Positions 1 to 11,958 of a DNA stretch of 64,000 nucleotides are shown here, one piece after another. The notes below the pieces were generated by a model. It saw only the letters and a list, made by a program, of their open reading frames with translations, had not been told where the DNA came from and ran no database searches. The stretch is from Zopfochytrium polystomum (Eukaryota > Chytridiomycota > Chytridiomycetes > Chytridiales > Chytridiaceae). Within the stretch, counting starts at the first letter, position 1. Every line of letters begins with the position of its first letter. The position numbers and the translations under genes were made by a program. The stretch is from contig JAIVFJ010000055.1 in NCBI GenBank assembly GCA_025765615.1, positions 62,001-126,000 on the forward strand. Reading direction: 5' to 3'.

Positions 1-200
1 CCCCAGCAACAATCCGCACATTGAATTTGACTTTTTTTTTTTGTCTTACTCCGGGGCGTGAGGGCGGGCAAACTGAAACTGAACCACGAACGACCTGCAA
101 CTTGACTTTCTTTTAATTTAATTTTTTTTTTTTTGTGTGTGTGTGGTGCGAGGTTGAGGCGAAAAGATGCGCCTGACGCATACAGAAAGACTGGGGGGGA

Positions 201-234
201 AACCAACCAACCAACCAGCCAACCAACCAACCAA
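201..234. repeat. (CCAA)n microsatellite
   Basis: Near-perfect CCAA tandem repeat with one interruption, in a stretch (1-300) that otherwise shows only poly-T runs and no supported gene. Confidence 0.8.
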
Positions 235-308
235 GAGAAGGGGTCAAGCACAGCAAACTTCATGAGGTGAACAGCAGCATCCTGCAAGGACACATCACGA
301 AGCCTGCC

Positions 309-720
309 CTAGACAGTGGGGTCAGCCTGGCAAAGGGGAAACAGCTTCACAAACGCAAGACTGGCGAGACCTTGAAGGAATGAAGAGGGAATCAGTGCTC
401 TCTGACAATTTGCGCATGTGTGCTGCACCTCACCAGGAGCGCAAAACTCGTCAATTGGAGCCTCTTGCCACTCAGGCCATTCGATGACCATAATAGCTCT
501 TTGACAATGTGAACAGATTTTCCTGCCACTGGTGAAACTTGCATCTCACATGGCAAGGCCTTTTCCGGGCGTTCCAGAATCATTTACGGAGATCCCTCTC
601 CATCATGGGCTCCTCGCCCTCATCAACAATGGAACCGAAAGGAGCCATTCCTTCCGGTTCAACCCCTCCATCGTCAAGAGGCTCATCCTCTAAAGCCTGG
701 AGAAAAACGAAAACTTCCCT
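309..720 (-). pseudogene. Possible degraded or multi-exon coding fragment
   Basis: Three consecutive open segments lie on the minus strand in different frames. The first is acidic and ends near 575, the second covers about 575-400, and the third runs to a stop at 309 and contains a CANC pair. The change of frame could mean introns or frameshifts. No family is recognised. A plus-strand reading with an ATG at 604 also exists and could instead be an upstream exon of the lipase gene. The stretch 721-1012 holds poly-pyrimidine and GA-rich runs and no supported gene. Confidence 0.2.
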
Positions 721-1012
721 TGTTCCAATTTTTTTTCTTCAGGTGGCTCCCGCCCTCGGGCTGCCGCCCCAGAGACAGAGAGAGAAGCCCAGCACCTCCT
801 TGGGTGGAAGTCCAGAGAGATAAAGACAGAACGCAGTGCGCAGTTTTAGAAGGCGGACCAACGAGGAGCCGAATTGATCGCTATTTTTTTTTTCTTTCTC
901 TTTTTTCTTCAAAAGAACAGAGAAGCTTGGAGAGAAAGAGAGAGAGTGAGTGAGTGAGTGCTAGCCGGATAGACAGACAGACTGATTAACGGAAGCGCGC
1001 TGCGCCATTTCT

Positions 1013-4000
1013 GTGCGCTCGCACTCGCCATTTCCTTGCTCGCTATTTAACCCCAACCCTCACCTCCTTAGCCAAAATCCTCAACAAAATTATTGCGAGT
1101 TGGAGGTACACCGCCACCAGTCACTCCGTGCGACGCCCTCGCGTTCGTGGCCTCCCCAAGGCCATCGCGGCTACCACGCCACCGCCGCCGCCACTGCAGT
1201 CGCTGTCGTCGCCATAGTCGTGACGGTTGCCGCTGCTGATCCCTTCGCGGTCGGGGCCTTCGCGCTTGGCTTCCTCATCGCATTCGCCTTCTCGCCTGCT
1301 GCCTCTTTGTATCCAGCGGATGAGTACTTGCGACGCGTTCGCGAGAGGTAAACCTCCAATATTTCAAATTCGAAGAGAAATTGTGTGACCTGCGGAAAGA
1401 GTAACACATTCTATTCTTATTTGTAGTGCACAGAGATTTGAAACCTTTGACGACATCCGACAAGATGTCGACATTCACTTTCGTTATGGCGAAGAAGAGC
1501 GGACGTCTACCCTGCCGTATTTCGTCCAACGCGACGGCAGCAACAATACTGCGGTGCGCTACATCGAGTGGACTTCGGTGATCAACGCATTTCAGCTGCG
1601 CCCTCAGCTCTTTTCATCCGACATCTACCCAAACGCACACCTTATTCCCGACGTCCAGCGAGACCTTCATCCGTACGAAAATAGCGCGCTCCACAAGGGC
1701 ACCCCCAACGCCCGCTTCCACCTTCCGCAGTGCGTACCGCGCGAGACTCGCGCTCTGCGGCTCGAGCTGGCGGATCCTGACTTCAACGCCCAAGAGCTGG
1801 CGCTGGCGGCCCTGAACGCTCACCACCTGCCCGCAGACATTCCACACGCGCTGCCTAGGCCTTGTCGTCACGAGCGACGACGTACGAATCGCGTCCTACA
1901 TGAGCTACGCCGCGTACGAGGACGACCCGGCCGCGTTCCTCGCGCGCAAGGCGGCGGCGTGGCCGCACGCCAACGCCAAGCTGGGGACGGTGCGGTGCGG
2001 AGACCGGTCGAAGGACTCGCCGCTTTCGCCGTACGTGTTGGCGGTCACGACGACGCAGGGCGGTTGCTGTTGGGAGCGCGGGCACGCGCGCGACGAGCGC
2101 ACGGTGTGGGTCGCGTTCCGCGGGACGGACAACTACCAGGACGTTCTGACGGACCTGACGATCGTCCAAGGCCAAACGCCGATCGGCATGGTCCACCGTG
2201 GCTTCCTCGACAGGGTCACCGCGCTGCTCAAACACCTCCAGTCCATCGTTGAATGGGCGGCGGCGCAAAACGCCGGTATCGAGCCAGGCACGCCGCTCGT
2301 TCGCCTGTTCTTTACGGGACACAGCCTCGGCGGGGCCATGGCGCAAGTGGCGCTGCTGCAGGTGTGGCAGAGGGGGTTTTTGGGCGTTGGCAAGCACGAG
2401 CACGTCGGGGTGATCTCGTTCGGCAGCCCGTTGGTGGGGAACAGACATGTCGCTGAAAAGCTGGTGGAACTGGGACTGAACGATCGCGTTCTGAACGTCG
2501 TGAGTCTCAAGGACATTGTTCCGGTCCTCCTAAACTACGCCATGGCGAGGGCCATATTACTCCGAAGCTTCAACGATGTGTCGGAGACTGTATCAGGATT
2601 CTTGGACACAATCCGAAGCTTTTTTCGCGCAGATTGCCGTGCTGCGAAATCATTAAAGTCTGCGGATAGAGTTCTGAAGGGTAAAGTCCCCGCGCTCGCC
2701 AAAATTTTGGAACAGCTCCAAAAAGCCGGGGACAAGCACTTGAAGTACCTTCCTTTGGGAAGGCTCTTGATCATTGAGAAAGATCTGCAGAGCGGGATTC
2801 CGGTTTGCCGTCTTAAACAAACTCCTCAAGAGGTGACGGAGTTTGCAATGAGGATGTGGGAAGTGGTCGAACACACTCTTTTGGACGGTATCAACGCACA
2901 CGGCATGCTCAATTACATGCACTCCGTAAACACTTGCCGCCAGCTGCCCTTGACCCAGCCAAATCCCTCCGTGCCAGGGCATCCCCGAGTCGAGGCGGCG
3001 GACGCACTCACAGAAACCGCCGACGGCGGCATCTGCAACATTTTGAAGCCCACGGTCACTGAATGCACGATCTGGATCACGCAGGAAGCCGTCAAGTTGA
3101 CCATCCGCGGAGAGAACCTACACTTTCTGAACACGTCGCACCCGCGGTTCGGCGTGCTCTGGGCCGGATCCGCCAGATTCGATAAAAAGTTTGAGGTTGT
3201 GTCGGTCGCCGAAAAAGAGCTGAGGCTGCTCGTGCGGGGCGGTGGGATGCTCGCGCCGCTTGACTCGAACACGCCTGGAACGTTGCGGGTCTGCCTTCGC
3301 AAATACTTTGACGCCACGGCTGACCGCGCCGAGGACAGGCAGCGGGGAGTGTCTAGGTCATATCTCACGTGGGACGTCGACACGCAGAACCCAGCCCAGT
3401 TCCACGACCACCGCACGGAAAGCGAGCTCGTCGATGGGCCGCCGTCGCTCGAGATGCTGCAGGCCGCCCTCCAGCGACTCTGCGTGAAGCTCGCCGTAGC
3501 GCTTCAGGCAACGCCAGAAACTGCCCCCACGAAGATGCGTGTGGATGCCGTCATCAAGGGCACCCCCAGCGCAATGTGGTTGCTTTGCCTGCGCGGCAGC
3601 TGTTTGCATGGCGAGAAGCTTGGCTTTGACTGGGGTTTGGACTTTGACCGCCCGCTGAGAGAGGCCCTGACGGAGCATCTCGATGGTATGTCGCAACCTA
3701 ATGCCTCGAGGGCTGGGTGCCAACTGATGAGCGCCGGAGTTTTGAGGCGCATTTGCAGTCAGCGATGGTGGAAAAATGTGAGTCATATCCTGAACCGGAG
3801 CTACTCATACGGTATCATAGTAGCGCCAGGGTGGCCCAAATGGATGCCCTTCACGTTTGAAACAAAGAAGGTGGAATCTTACATCAGCCATCTGGTCTTC
3901 CTAACGAGCCGGCTGGAACCTAAGTCTCCACCGCCTAAAAAGTGCTGGCACCTGGAAGGGCTCATTAAAAGTTGTGGGTTGAGAGGCGGCTTCTCGGAGA

Positions 4001-4728
4001 TAACTAAAGGGCTTGATCGGGCCTCACAGGAGCGAGCCAATAGGTTTCTTTTCCAAGCTTGTTGCACCAACGAGATTCGGAAACTCTTCAGCGACACGTA
4101 CATATCCTTTGTCGGCGAGGCAGAGGTCGGTAAAAGCACGCTTTTAAAGTCTCTCTTCGACCTGGACATTCGAGGCGGCTTTGGCAACGAATACCGGACA
4201 AAGGTCATGTCGGCGTACACCCTGCGGAGCCGCAGTGACCGCGCGCCAATCACCGTGTTCGACTACCCGGGTACTACTGACCCGAAGGACGAAGCGTGGG
4301 CGACTTTTTTCGAAACGTTCCGCATCGCAAGCATGACGGTGGTCGTCACGCAGGTGGTGCGCGGGCGCGACGCGGCGATCAAAATCGTAGAGACGCTGGC
4401 GGGGCGTCCCTTGTGTGTGGTGGTGCCGCACTTGGACGCGGCGGCTGTGCCCGAGGACGAGGCGGCGGCGGAGCGGCGGATTGCGGAAATGCGCACGAAC
4501 GTTGCGAGGGACGTTGGGGTGGAGGAAGGGAGGGTGCACCTGTTTTGGAACGAGCGGGAGAGGAAGATAGATCAGCCGACTGCGACAGCGGGGCTCATGC
4601 GGCAGCCGGCCATGGCGCGGAGGACGGAGGCGTCGGTTAGACGGTTCTTGTTTGAGCAGCTGTTGGCGCAGATCCCGCGCCTTGAAGATTTTGCGGATGA
4701 CTTGCGGCAGCAGTTGGGCGTCCCTTGA
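1013..4728 (+). CDS. Class 3 lipase fused to a P-loop GTPase-like domain
   Basis: Three segments are proposed: 1013-1347, 1427-1733 and 1837-4728, joined by a clear intron (1348-1426) and a weak one (GT 1734, AG 1836) needed to keep frame. The first segment encodes a hydrophobic, probably membrane-spanning stretch. It has no ATG, so the true start is unresolved; the first in-frame ATG of the last exon is at 1900. The alpha/beta-hydrolase part carries the nucleophile elbow GHSLGG (near 2320), SLKDIVP for the catalytic Asp and HGMLNY for the His. This is the class 3 (triacylglycerol lipase) triad. A beta-rich segment near 3090-3300 with TIRGENL resembles an IPT/TIG fold. The C-terminus (about 4100-4600) has a P-loop, GEAEVGKST, and a DYPG switch motif typical of TRAFAC-type GTPases. 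Family lipases are usually 250-400 residues; here about 960 residues follow the second intron. Esterase activity is inferred from the intact triad; the substrate is unknown. Confidence 0.75.
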
Positions 4729-5958
4729 GACTGACCTGTTGGCGAGAAGTCGCGTTTCCACGAATTTTTTTTCTCTTTTTTTTTTCGTCTCTGTGTTGAT
4801 TACCACTCCTCCATGGTGCGGGCGTTTTTGTGTGTGATTGAAGCGACGGAACGATGCCGTTGAACACTAACGCTGCTGCGTATACAAAGCGAAACACGCG
4901 TCAAAGAGTCAGCCTGATCGACTGTTCGCCTCAATGCGGTTCGCGCTAAAGCCACGCAATTGTGTATAGATCTGAACAAGGTTACCAACGTAGTTTATCG
5001 TTTTCGCTCCGAAAGCCAAGAGACCGACAAAGCCAGGCTGTAACTGCACCACTGCCACATTTGGGCTAATAAACCTCTTTGAGGTTCATTTATTATTGCT
5101 CATCATTTAGTTTGTGGAGGAAGAATGGAAAAACTCTGAGCATTTCTGTCGACCTGCAAAATCTGCAATTCGGTCTAACCCTCTGCTTCAAGCAGTCTCT
5201 TCTGGCAAACTTGAAACCTAAAGTGTGGGACATGGGAACAAGTAAATTAACTTCACATAGTAAAACAGCTGACACTAGTAACTCACACCCTTCTTTCTTA
5301 AAACAGATTGGCTATCCTCACAAATGCGCAGAAATTGAAGAAGAAACAATAACCCAGTTCAAAAATTGACGCATCTTATCATTAGATTATTTTTTCTCTG
5401 CAGAAATTAGCGCTACTGCTAAAATCAGGGCTGTGTAACAAAGCGAGCTGGCTGGCCCGTGTCAGCACCCACCAGAGTGTGTGGCGAGTTGAGAAGGGAG
5501 TGTGGAGAGCAAGGAAACACAAAGAGCCACAGTTCATGTTGTGTACTGAGAGGGATGCTTTTGAGGCTACCAACGAAAACTGATAAAAACACAAGGAGAG
5601 ACTCGAGAGAATAGAAAGCAGAAACTGTGGAGGAAACAATCAACCCAAAGAAATTGAGAGAAAGGAAGAAACGTTCAACTCAAGGGGTTCTGAAAAGGGA
5701 AATGAGACAAGGCAGAGCAGAGATATGACTCAAAGCTTGAGGAAGGCAAAAGTAGAAACAGATCGTAAGTGAAGTCAGGCAATGGGGGCTGGAAATGGCA
5801 AACATCTCAGGCTTTTGCACAAACACAAACAAATTTGTGTTGTGGTTGAAGTCTGTAGGTTTTCAGGGTTACAAACCCTTTACCCTCTGATGTAAAGATG
5901 GGCTGGTAAAAAGTGTCATAGTGAAGGAGATTGTGAAAAACGTTTCAGGCTGTAACCA
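4729..5958. other. Intergenic region between convergent genes
   Basis: AT-rich, with T-runs just after the lipase stop (4764-4786) that could serve 3'-end formation. Short open frames on both strands show no recognisable motifs or splice structure. No gene is supported. Confidence 0.6.
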
Positions 5959-8900
5959 TCAAAACTGAATGAGACAAGTGATGCCACTACCCAAAATAAG
6001 TATTCCATCTTTTGACAGGAGCTGCCGTTCGCCTCGAAATTCAGGTGGAAGCCAACAACAGACATTAGTAAGATGGGACGTGAACCAAACACCATAATAC
6101 AAAGGAGAGTGAAGGACAGTTTGCCCAAGCTGAACTTCCTGCTCCATTGAATTACGCACAATGAAATTGTGCTTCATCATTCCCATCACTGATGGACCTG
6201 TGCCAGCAGTTTGTCCCATTTCCATGGCAGTTGAAAGGTTGACGAGTCTTGTTTCTCTACTTTCCCTCCAAGTCAAAAAAACAGACTGCCCATCAGCACT
6301 GAATCCAGAAGACATAGTGAATGAGAAACCATCCAGTTTGTGCAGCTCCTGGCCAGTGGAAGCATTCCAGATCCTAACTGTCATGTCACGGCTTCCAGAA
6401 ACAGCAAATTTTCCATCAGGACTGAGTGCTGCAGCGTCCACAAATCCAGAGTGTCCCTCCTGCTTTCGCTGTTCCTGATTAGTGGCTACATTCCAAATCC
6501 TGACTGTTCTGTCACTGCCTCCAGACACAATGCTCTGCCCATCAGGACTGAACGCTGCAGACAAGACCACATTGGAGTGTCCCTTGAATATATGAAGCTC
6601 CTTGCCAGTGGATGCATCCCAAACTCGAACTGTCCTGTCATAACTTCCAGAGACAACGTACTGCCCATCAAGGCTGAACATTGCAGTTTCAACAGAACCA
6701 GAGTGTCGCTTCATGATGCAGCAATCCTGGCCAGTGCTTGCAATCCAAATCCTGACTGTCCTGTCATAACTACCAGACAAGACAAATTGGCTGTCAGGGC
6801 TGAATGATACTGAGTTAACAGATCCAGAGTGTCCTTCAAGCTTGAGCAGCCCTTGACCAGTGGCCGCATCCCAAATCCTGACAGTCATGTCATAACTTCC
6901 AGATACAACAAACTGCCCATCAGGACTGAATGCTGCAGAGTTGACGTAACCAGCGTGCCCCTCAAGCTTTTGCACCTCCTGCCCAGTGGACGCATCCCAA
7001 ATCCTCACTGTGGTATCATAACTAGCAGACACAACAAACTGCCCATCAAAGCTGAATGCTGCAGAGTTGACCGAACCAGAGTGTCCCACCAGCCTGAGGA
7101 GCTTCTGGCCAGTGAATGCTTTCCAAATAATGACTGTCATGTCGTTGCTTCCAGACACGACCAACTGACCGTCAGGGCTAAATGCAGTAGAGTGAACCCA
7201 ACTGGAGTGTCCCAGGAGCCTGAGCAGCTCCTGGCCGGTAGATGCATTCCAAATCTGCACTGAACAATCCCAACTTCCCGAGACAATGAACTGCCCGTCA
7301 GGACTAAAAGCTGCTGAAGTGACAGTCTCCAAGTGTCCCTCAAGCACGTTCATGCAAGAAGGCCACGCTTTTGGCTGCCCTTTTACTAATCTTGGGAATG
7401 GAACATTTGTGGGCAGCTTCCCAACAAAGTTTTTGTAAAATTCAGAGTTGCTGGGAGAAAACGGGATGGCTGTGAAGTAAACTTGCAAAGCAGATGCCTT
7501 GATGGGAATAAGAAATGTTTGTAGAACTCGTTTCATGTCTTCCAAAAGGGTGTGCAGCGGTTTCTTGACTGCGGAAATGAGCATGCGAAGCTTGGCCATC
7601 GCTGTAATCGCCATGTTGAGCGAGCCTATTAAAGAGCAGGCTTCCAGGTAAAAATGTCCCTGGAGCACTAGAAACTTGTGCAATTCGATACACAAGGTCT
7701 CTTCCATCTTGACCAATGCTGTGGTTGCCTGGGGGAGGCTCTTGATAGCTATCTCCTTCAACTCCTTGCTCTGTGCCGCAATATCATTTGCCTTGCCTTT
7801 TACCTTAATTAAGGCGAAAATTGGCTTCTTTTTTGTCATCATGTCTTGTTTTGGAGTAGTTGATTCTACAGCATGTGGCATTCCCATGTCAAAACTCTGG
7901 AAGGGAGTTTCTGTTGATGAATCAAAGCAGTGCTCCCAGAAGTGCATCACCGCATATCTGACGTGCTCAAGAATTCCTTTTTGCACCCTCTCGTCAAAAT
8001 CAGGAATTTTCGAGTGGAAATCTGATGATGGCAAATTGCACATGTTGAACCTCAGGTTCTTGTTCATTGCATTGATGCACAGGCTTGCAAAATTTGAGTG
8101 GCCCCTTTTCAATTCAATTTGAACAGGCAGCCTGCATCTCAACAGGCTTGTCAGGTAGTCCTTCACAGACTTATGGAAAATGTGTATCTTCTTTGTCAGG
8201 GAATCACGCACAAGGATTGGATCTAGCACCCGAATGCATTGTTTCACATTTTCAGGTTTCTCCATGTCCAAAAGAGACGTCATTCCTGCTGCAGTAAGAG
8301 GTTCATAAGCGAGAACAATGATGGACAGCACAGTATGTAGCAAGGACTCCAAGTGATGGAGTGTAGCTGTCTGAAGAATGCCAGCAAAGATCCTGTCATA
8401 CATTTTGTCGATGCTTCCATCCATCTTGTCACCCTCAGGAAGGTCCTCAATCTGCTCCAGAGTAATGAACTCAACATGGGAATCCCTCAGATAGGTGCAA
8501 GCAGTCACAAGCCAGACAAAAATTCCAGAAGATTTTCTCACAAGCATCCTGGACCCCTCATCAATCACAAATGGTTCAGCGTTCAGGGACCTGAGAAAAT
8601 CTCTTGTGAACTCAATCTGGTCCTGGATGTTCTCTTCAGCAGTTGTCTCGATCTCGCTGATGGGAATCTCCTCAAAGGCCTTGGCAATATCCTCTTCAGG
8701 CCGACCAGTCACCAGCAGCTTGACATTGGAGGGAAGCAGCCTGTCCAGCTCTTGAAACACAGACAGAACCTCATGCCTCTTGTTGACAGTGCCACACTCA
8801 TCCAAGGCATCCACAACAAGCACAACAGGATTCAGCAGCTTCTCGGCCTGCACAACCTTCTCCAATGGCTGCACAAGCAGCAGTTTCATCATCTCAAACA

Positions 8901-10416
8901 CAGATTTGGACAAAATATCTGGATTGTCATTCTTGACTTGAAGGAGGATTTCACCAAACTGAACACTGAACTTTGCAAGACCAAACACTAAGGTCAAGAC
9001 AAGGTTGCGAGCACTGCTGCGGCGTTCATCATCATGTTTGCAAAAGAACAAACCACCAAGCATGCCTTGGGCCTGGAGCTCTGTGGAGACCATGGCAGCC
9101 ATTACAGACTTGCCCACTCCAGCCACACCTTTTAACCACATGACCCTGTTGGCACTGGCTGCTGAAAGATCATCTGGAGACAGAAACTGGAACACTTTCT
9201 TGAGCAGCCACTGCCTAGATCCAGAAAGCACATTCTTCAGGAGGGCCTGCCTCTCGACATCCATCAGTTCAGCAAGAGGGTTCAACCACTCCTTTAGTTG
9301 CTTCAAGCTGGATCTGGAAAGTGAAATATCTGAGCTTGGACTTTGGGTCTTTAAATCAGCCTTGCGGCGACTGTACATTTCTCTGGCTTCAGTCACAATC
9401 CTGGAATAAATGAATAAATGGTTGGGTAAGGGTAAAGAAAGAAGTCGTGAAGAAAATAAAACTTACTTTGTCATATCATTCTCAGGATGAGCATTTGGAC
9501 CATTCAGCTCCAAAACCATCTTCACAGTTTGAGAGACAGTTGTGAGGCCAGGACTCAAAGGGTGCGCATGGGGCAGGTCAGGGAACTTGGTGAAATCAAA
9601 TGTGCTAAAGGTTTTCAAGACCTTCTCCTTTTTCCCATTAGCCAGTGTTGCCTCTTCCCAGCTTGAAAGAAGAACAGGCAGAATGTCATGGCCTTTTTCC
9701 TCTTTCATCTGAAGTGCCAGCTCCCACTAAAGTTTTGTATCAGAGACAGTGCAGGATGCAGAAAATGTCTCACCTCCAATAAGAAATTGTCAGCCTTTTT
9801 GTCAGCCTCCAGCATTCTCGCCATGCTTGCATCAGAACACAGCAGGATGATGACTGAAGAGTGAAACAGCCCAGACATGAAGTTGACTCCCCACTTTTGC
9901 CCAAAGGCAAGGCACTCTGCATCCCAAAAAGGGTGCTGGCCTCTCAACCGTTCTTCCACAGGCAGAACAGCTCCTCTGTATTCTTCCAACATCGCGAGCT
10001 TCATCTTTTGAAAGAGATCCCTTGCGGTTGCCCTCTCTGAAGCCTGGCGGTAGCTGGCAGAGAACTCAACGTTAGATGTGGGGAAATGGAGAATATGAAG
10101 TTTACCTGATGAAGAAGGGGTGCTTCTGAACTTTTGTCTTGCACTCCCAATTGTCTGAAATCAAGTGAATCCATTTGTCTGATGGAAAAACAAAAAGAGA
10201 AAAATGCAAGTCAGCATTCACATCTCATTGCTGAACCACAACATCTACCTTTCCTGCAGTCAAGCGTGTCATCATAGCTGTCATCCCCTGCACCTGTAGC
10301 ACTAGCGCTGCCATCAGGTGAAGTAGCCGCAGTAACAATAGCATCAGCGCTGGAGGTCTTGGTGGCAAGAACCTTGGAATTTCGAGAGAAGGGAAGTTGA
10401 ACAGAGGAAAGGAGAT

Positions 10417-10452
<36 letters not shown>

Positions 10453-10697
10453 AAACACTTTACCTTCCACTTGAAATTTTGAGATAGAAGCCTCGGCAAG
10501 TCATCGTCCACATCAAGGACCATCTCATCACCAGTAGCAGAGTCCACATACACCAAGTCGATGGGAACAGAAATCTTCCAACGAGCCGCCACAAGCTGCA
10601 GCAAGCTAGCAAGACTTGTCGGGGCAGGAACGCAAATTCTCCTACCCATTCCGCCATACTCAAAGATTGCAGTCCATGCCATCGCTTGGTGGGCCAT
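5959..10697 (-). CDS. NLR-type receptor: PB1-like, TIR, NACHT, WD40
   Basis: Six exons: 10697-10464, 10372-10249, 10178-10106, 10053-9774, 9726-9467 and 9400-5959. All phases agree and give about 1470 residues. Residues about 1-78 form a PB1/ubiquitin-like unit (EYGGMGRRI, VDDDLPRL). Exons 3-5 encode a TIR domain: the canonical FISYR box is split exactly across intron 3 (near residue 143), followed by FWDAECLAFG, VIILLCSDASM and NFLLEWELAL. The NACHT NTPase has Walker A GVAGVGKS (about residue 415) and Walker B VVLVVDALDE. Eight WD40 repeats plus one degenerate repeat fill about residues 1030-1370. The plan is that of STAND receptors, in which the WD40 propeller senses a ligand, NACHT oligomerises and the TIR signals or cleaves NAD. 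The repeats are very similar to each other. Intron 4 has a CTAAC branch point and a TCTGCCAG acceptor. Ligand and output are unknown. Confidence 0.88.
10420..10451. repeat. Poly-A tract inside intron 1 of the NLR gene
   Basis: About 32 consecutive A on the plus strand, read as a long poly-pyrimidine tract upstream of the exon 2 acceptor on the gene strand. The length is likely to vary. Confidence 0.8.
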
Positions 10698-11834
10698 CAC
10701 GGTACAAAGCACGACCAAGGACCGTTACTGCAAAAAGGCGTAATTGTTAGATTGGGGAGTGCGGGGGGGAAAGAGTGGAGAACGAGTGTGCTCAAGAGCC
10801 AGAAGTATTGAGAAAAGGAAAGTGTTGAAACTGGTTAGGTTGAGGGCTAAGTGTTTAGCGCAAGAAAGGCGATGGTGAGGAGACGAGTAGGATAACTTAG
10901 ATTCGAATCCTTTGACTGAGACCGGTCATTTGTCACGGACGTGGCAATCTCCGGCGGATGGAGAAATTTCGACGTCGGCAGATGCAGTCTTGCGATGGCG
11001 GGATCTAGCGCGCCGGAGAAGAAGGATGTGTGCTTCCGGGTCGTTCACTTGACTGTGGCTCTGGCTCGATGATCGATCATCCCGCATCACCCCACGGCCG
11101 GCACGCGGGAACAGCTGCAGGAAAGTCATTCCCGACGGCGAGACCCAGATGCAGTCGATCGGTACGCCCCGATCATTGCGCGGCGTCTGCGAAAGGAGCT
11201 GATGGATGGATGGATGGGCGGGATGGGATGGGGGTGCGTGGGATGCAGCGAGGTGGGAAGGAGGGAGCGGGACGGGACGGGACAGGCGCGGCTCTGCTCA
11301 CCCGGTGATTGGCTGTTTTCTTTGGTGACGGGGGGCGTTGCCCCCGCTCCCGACTGCCTTCGACAGCCGCAACGCCGCGTTCCCGCCCGCCCACCCGCCC
11401 GCCCGCGCGCCCGCGCGCCCGCCCACCCAGCTATCGCGTCGCCCACTCACTCGCCCGCCGACACCGCCGCCTTCCGCCGACAGCGGCCCAGTCAATTGCC
11501 AACCCTCGACCGAGCGCAAACTAAGTGCCTTCACGGAAAAATACTCGTACTCGTTCTTTACCCGCTCGCAAAGTGCTCGCCGACGACTGTCGACTGGAGG
11601 CAGTTTGGAACAGCGTTGGAACAGGCCTAAAGTTCCAGCGATAAAGCGATAAGTCACGCGCTCGCAACTGGCTCTTCCCACCCAACACGAGGGGATCGGC
11701 CAAATTTCGTGTAATTAATTGCACGCCATTTATCCCCCATCCTCTCGCTTAGGGTTCCCAAACTTCCGTCTCGTGGCTAATAATCGACAGATCTTCCACT
11801 GCCGCCGCCGTTTTCGCCATGGCGGCTTTCCAGC

Positions 11835-11842
11835 TATAAAAG
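11835..11842 (+). promoter_or_regulatory. TATA box of the IDO gene
   Basis: TATAAAAG lies 117 bp upstream of the IDO start codon, so the inferred transcript would begin near 11865. The shared divergent upstream region 10698-11958 serves both the NLR gene and IDO. It holds GC-rich CCCGCC repeats (11385-11460) and a short CA repeat just before the ATG, with no supported gene. Confidence 0.55.
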
Positions 11843-11958
11843 GGCAGGGCATCTCGACACTCGTCCTTCACTACCCTCCTTTTCCTAAAACAAGAGGCGA
11901 TCGCACACTCCCACACGCGCACACACACACACACACACGCACGCACAGTCTCACGAAA

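Noticed and set aside
11030..11724. Overlapping open frames between the NLR and IDO genes
   Set aside because: Driven by CCCGCC repeats, equally open on both strands, no motif; more likely a divergent promoter region.
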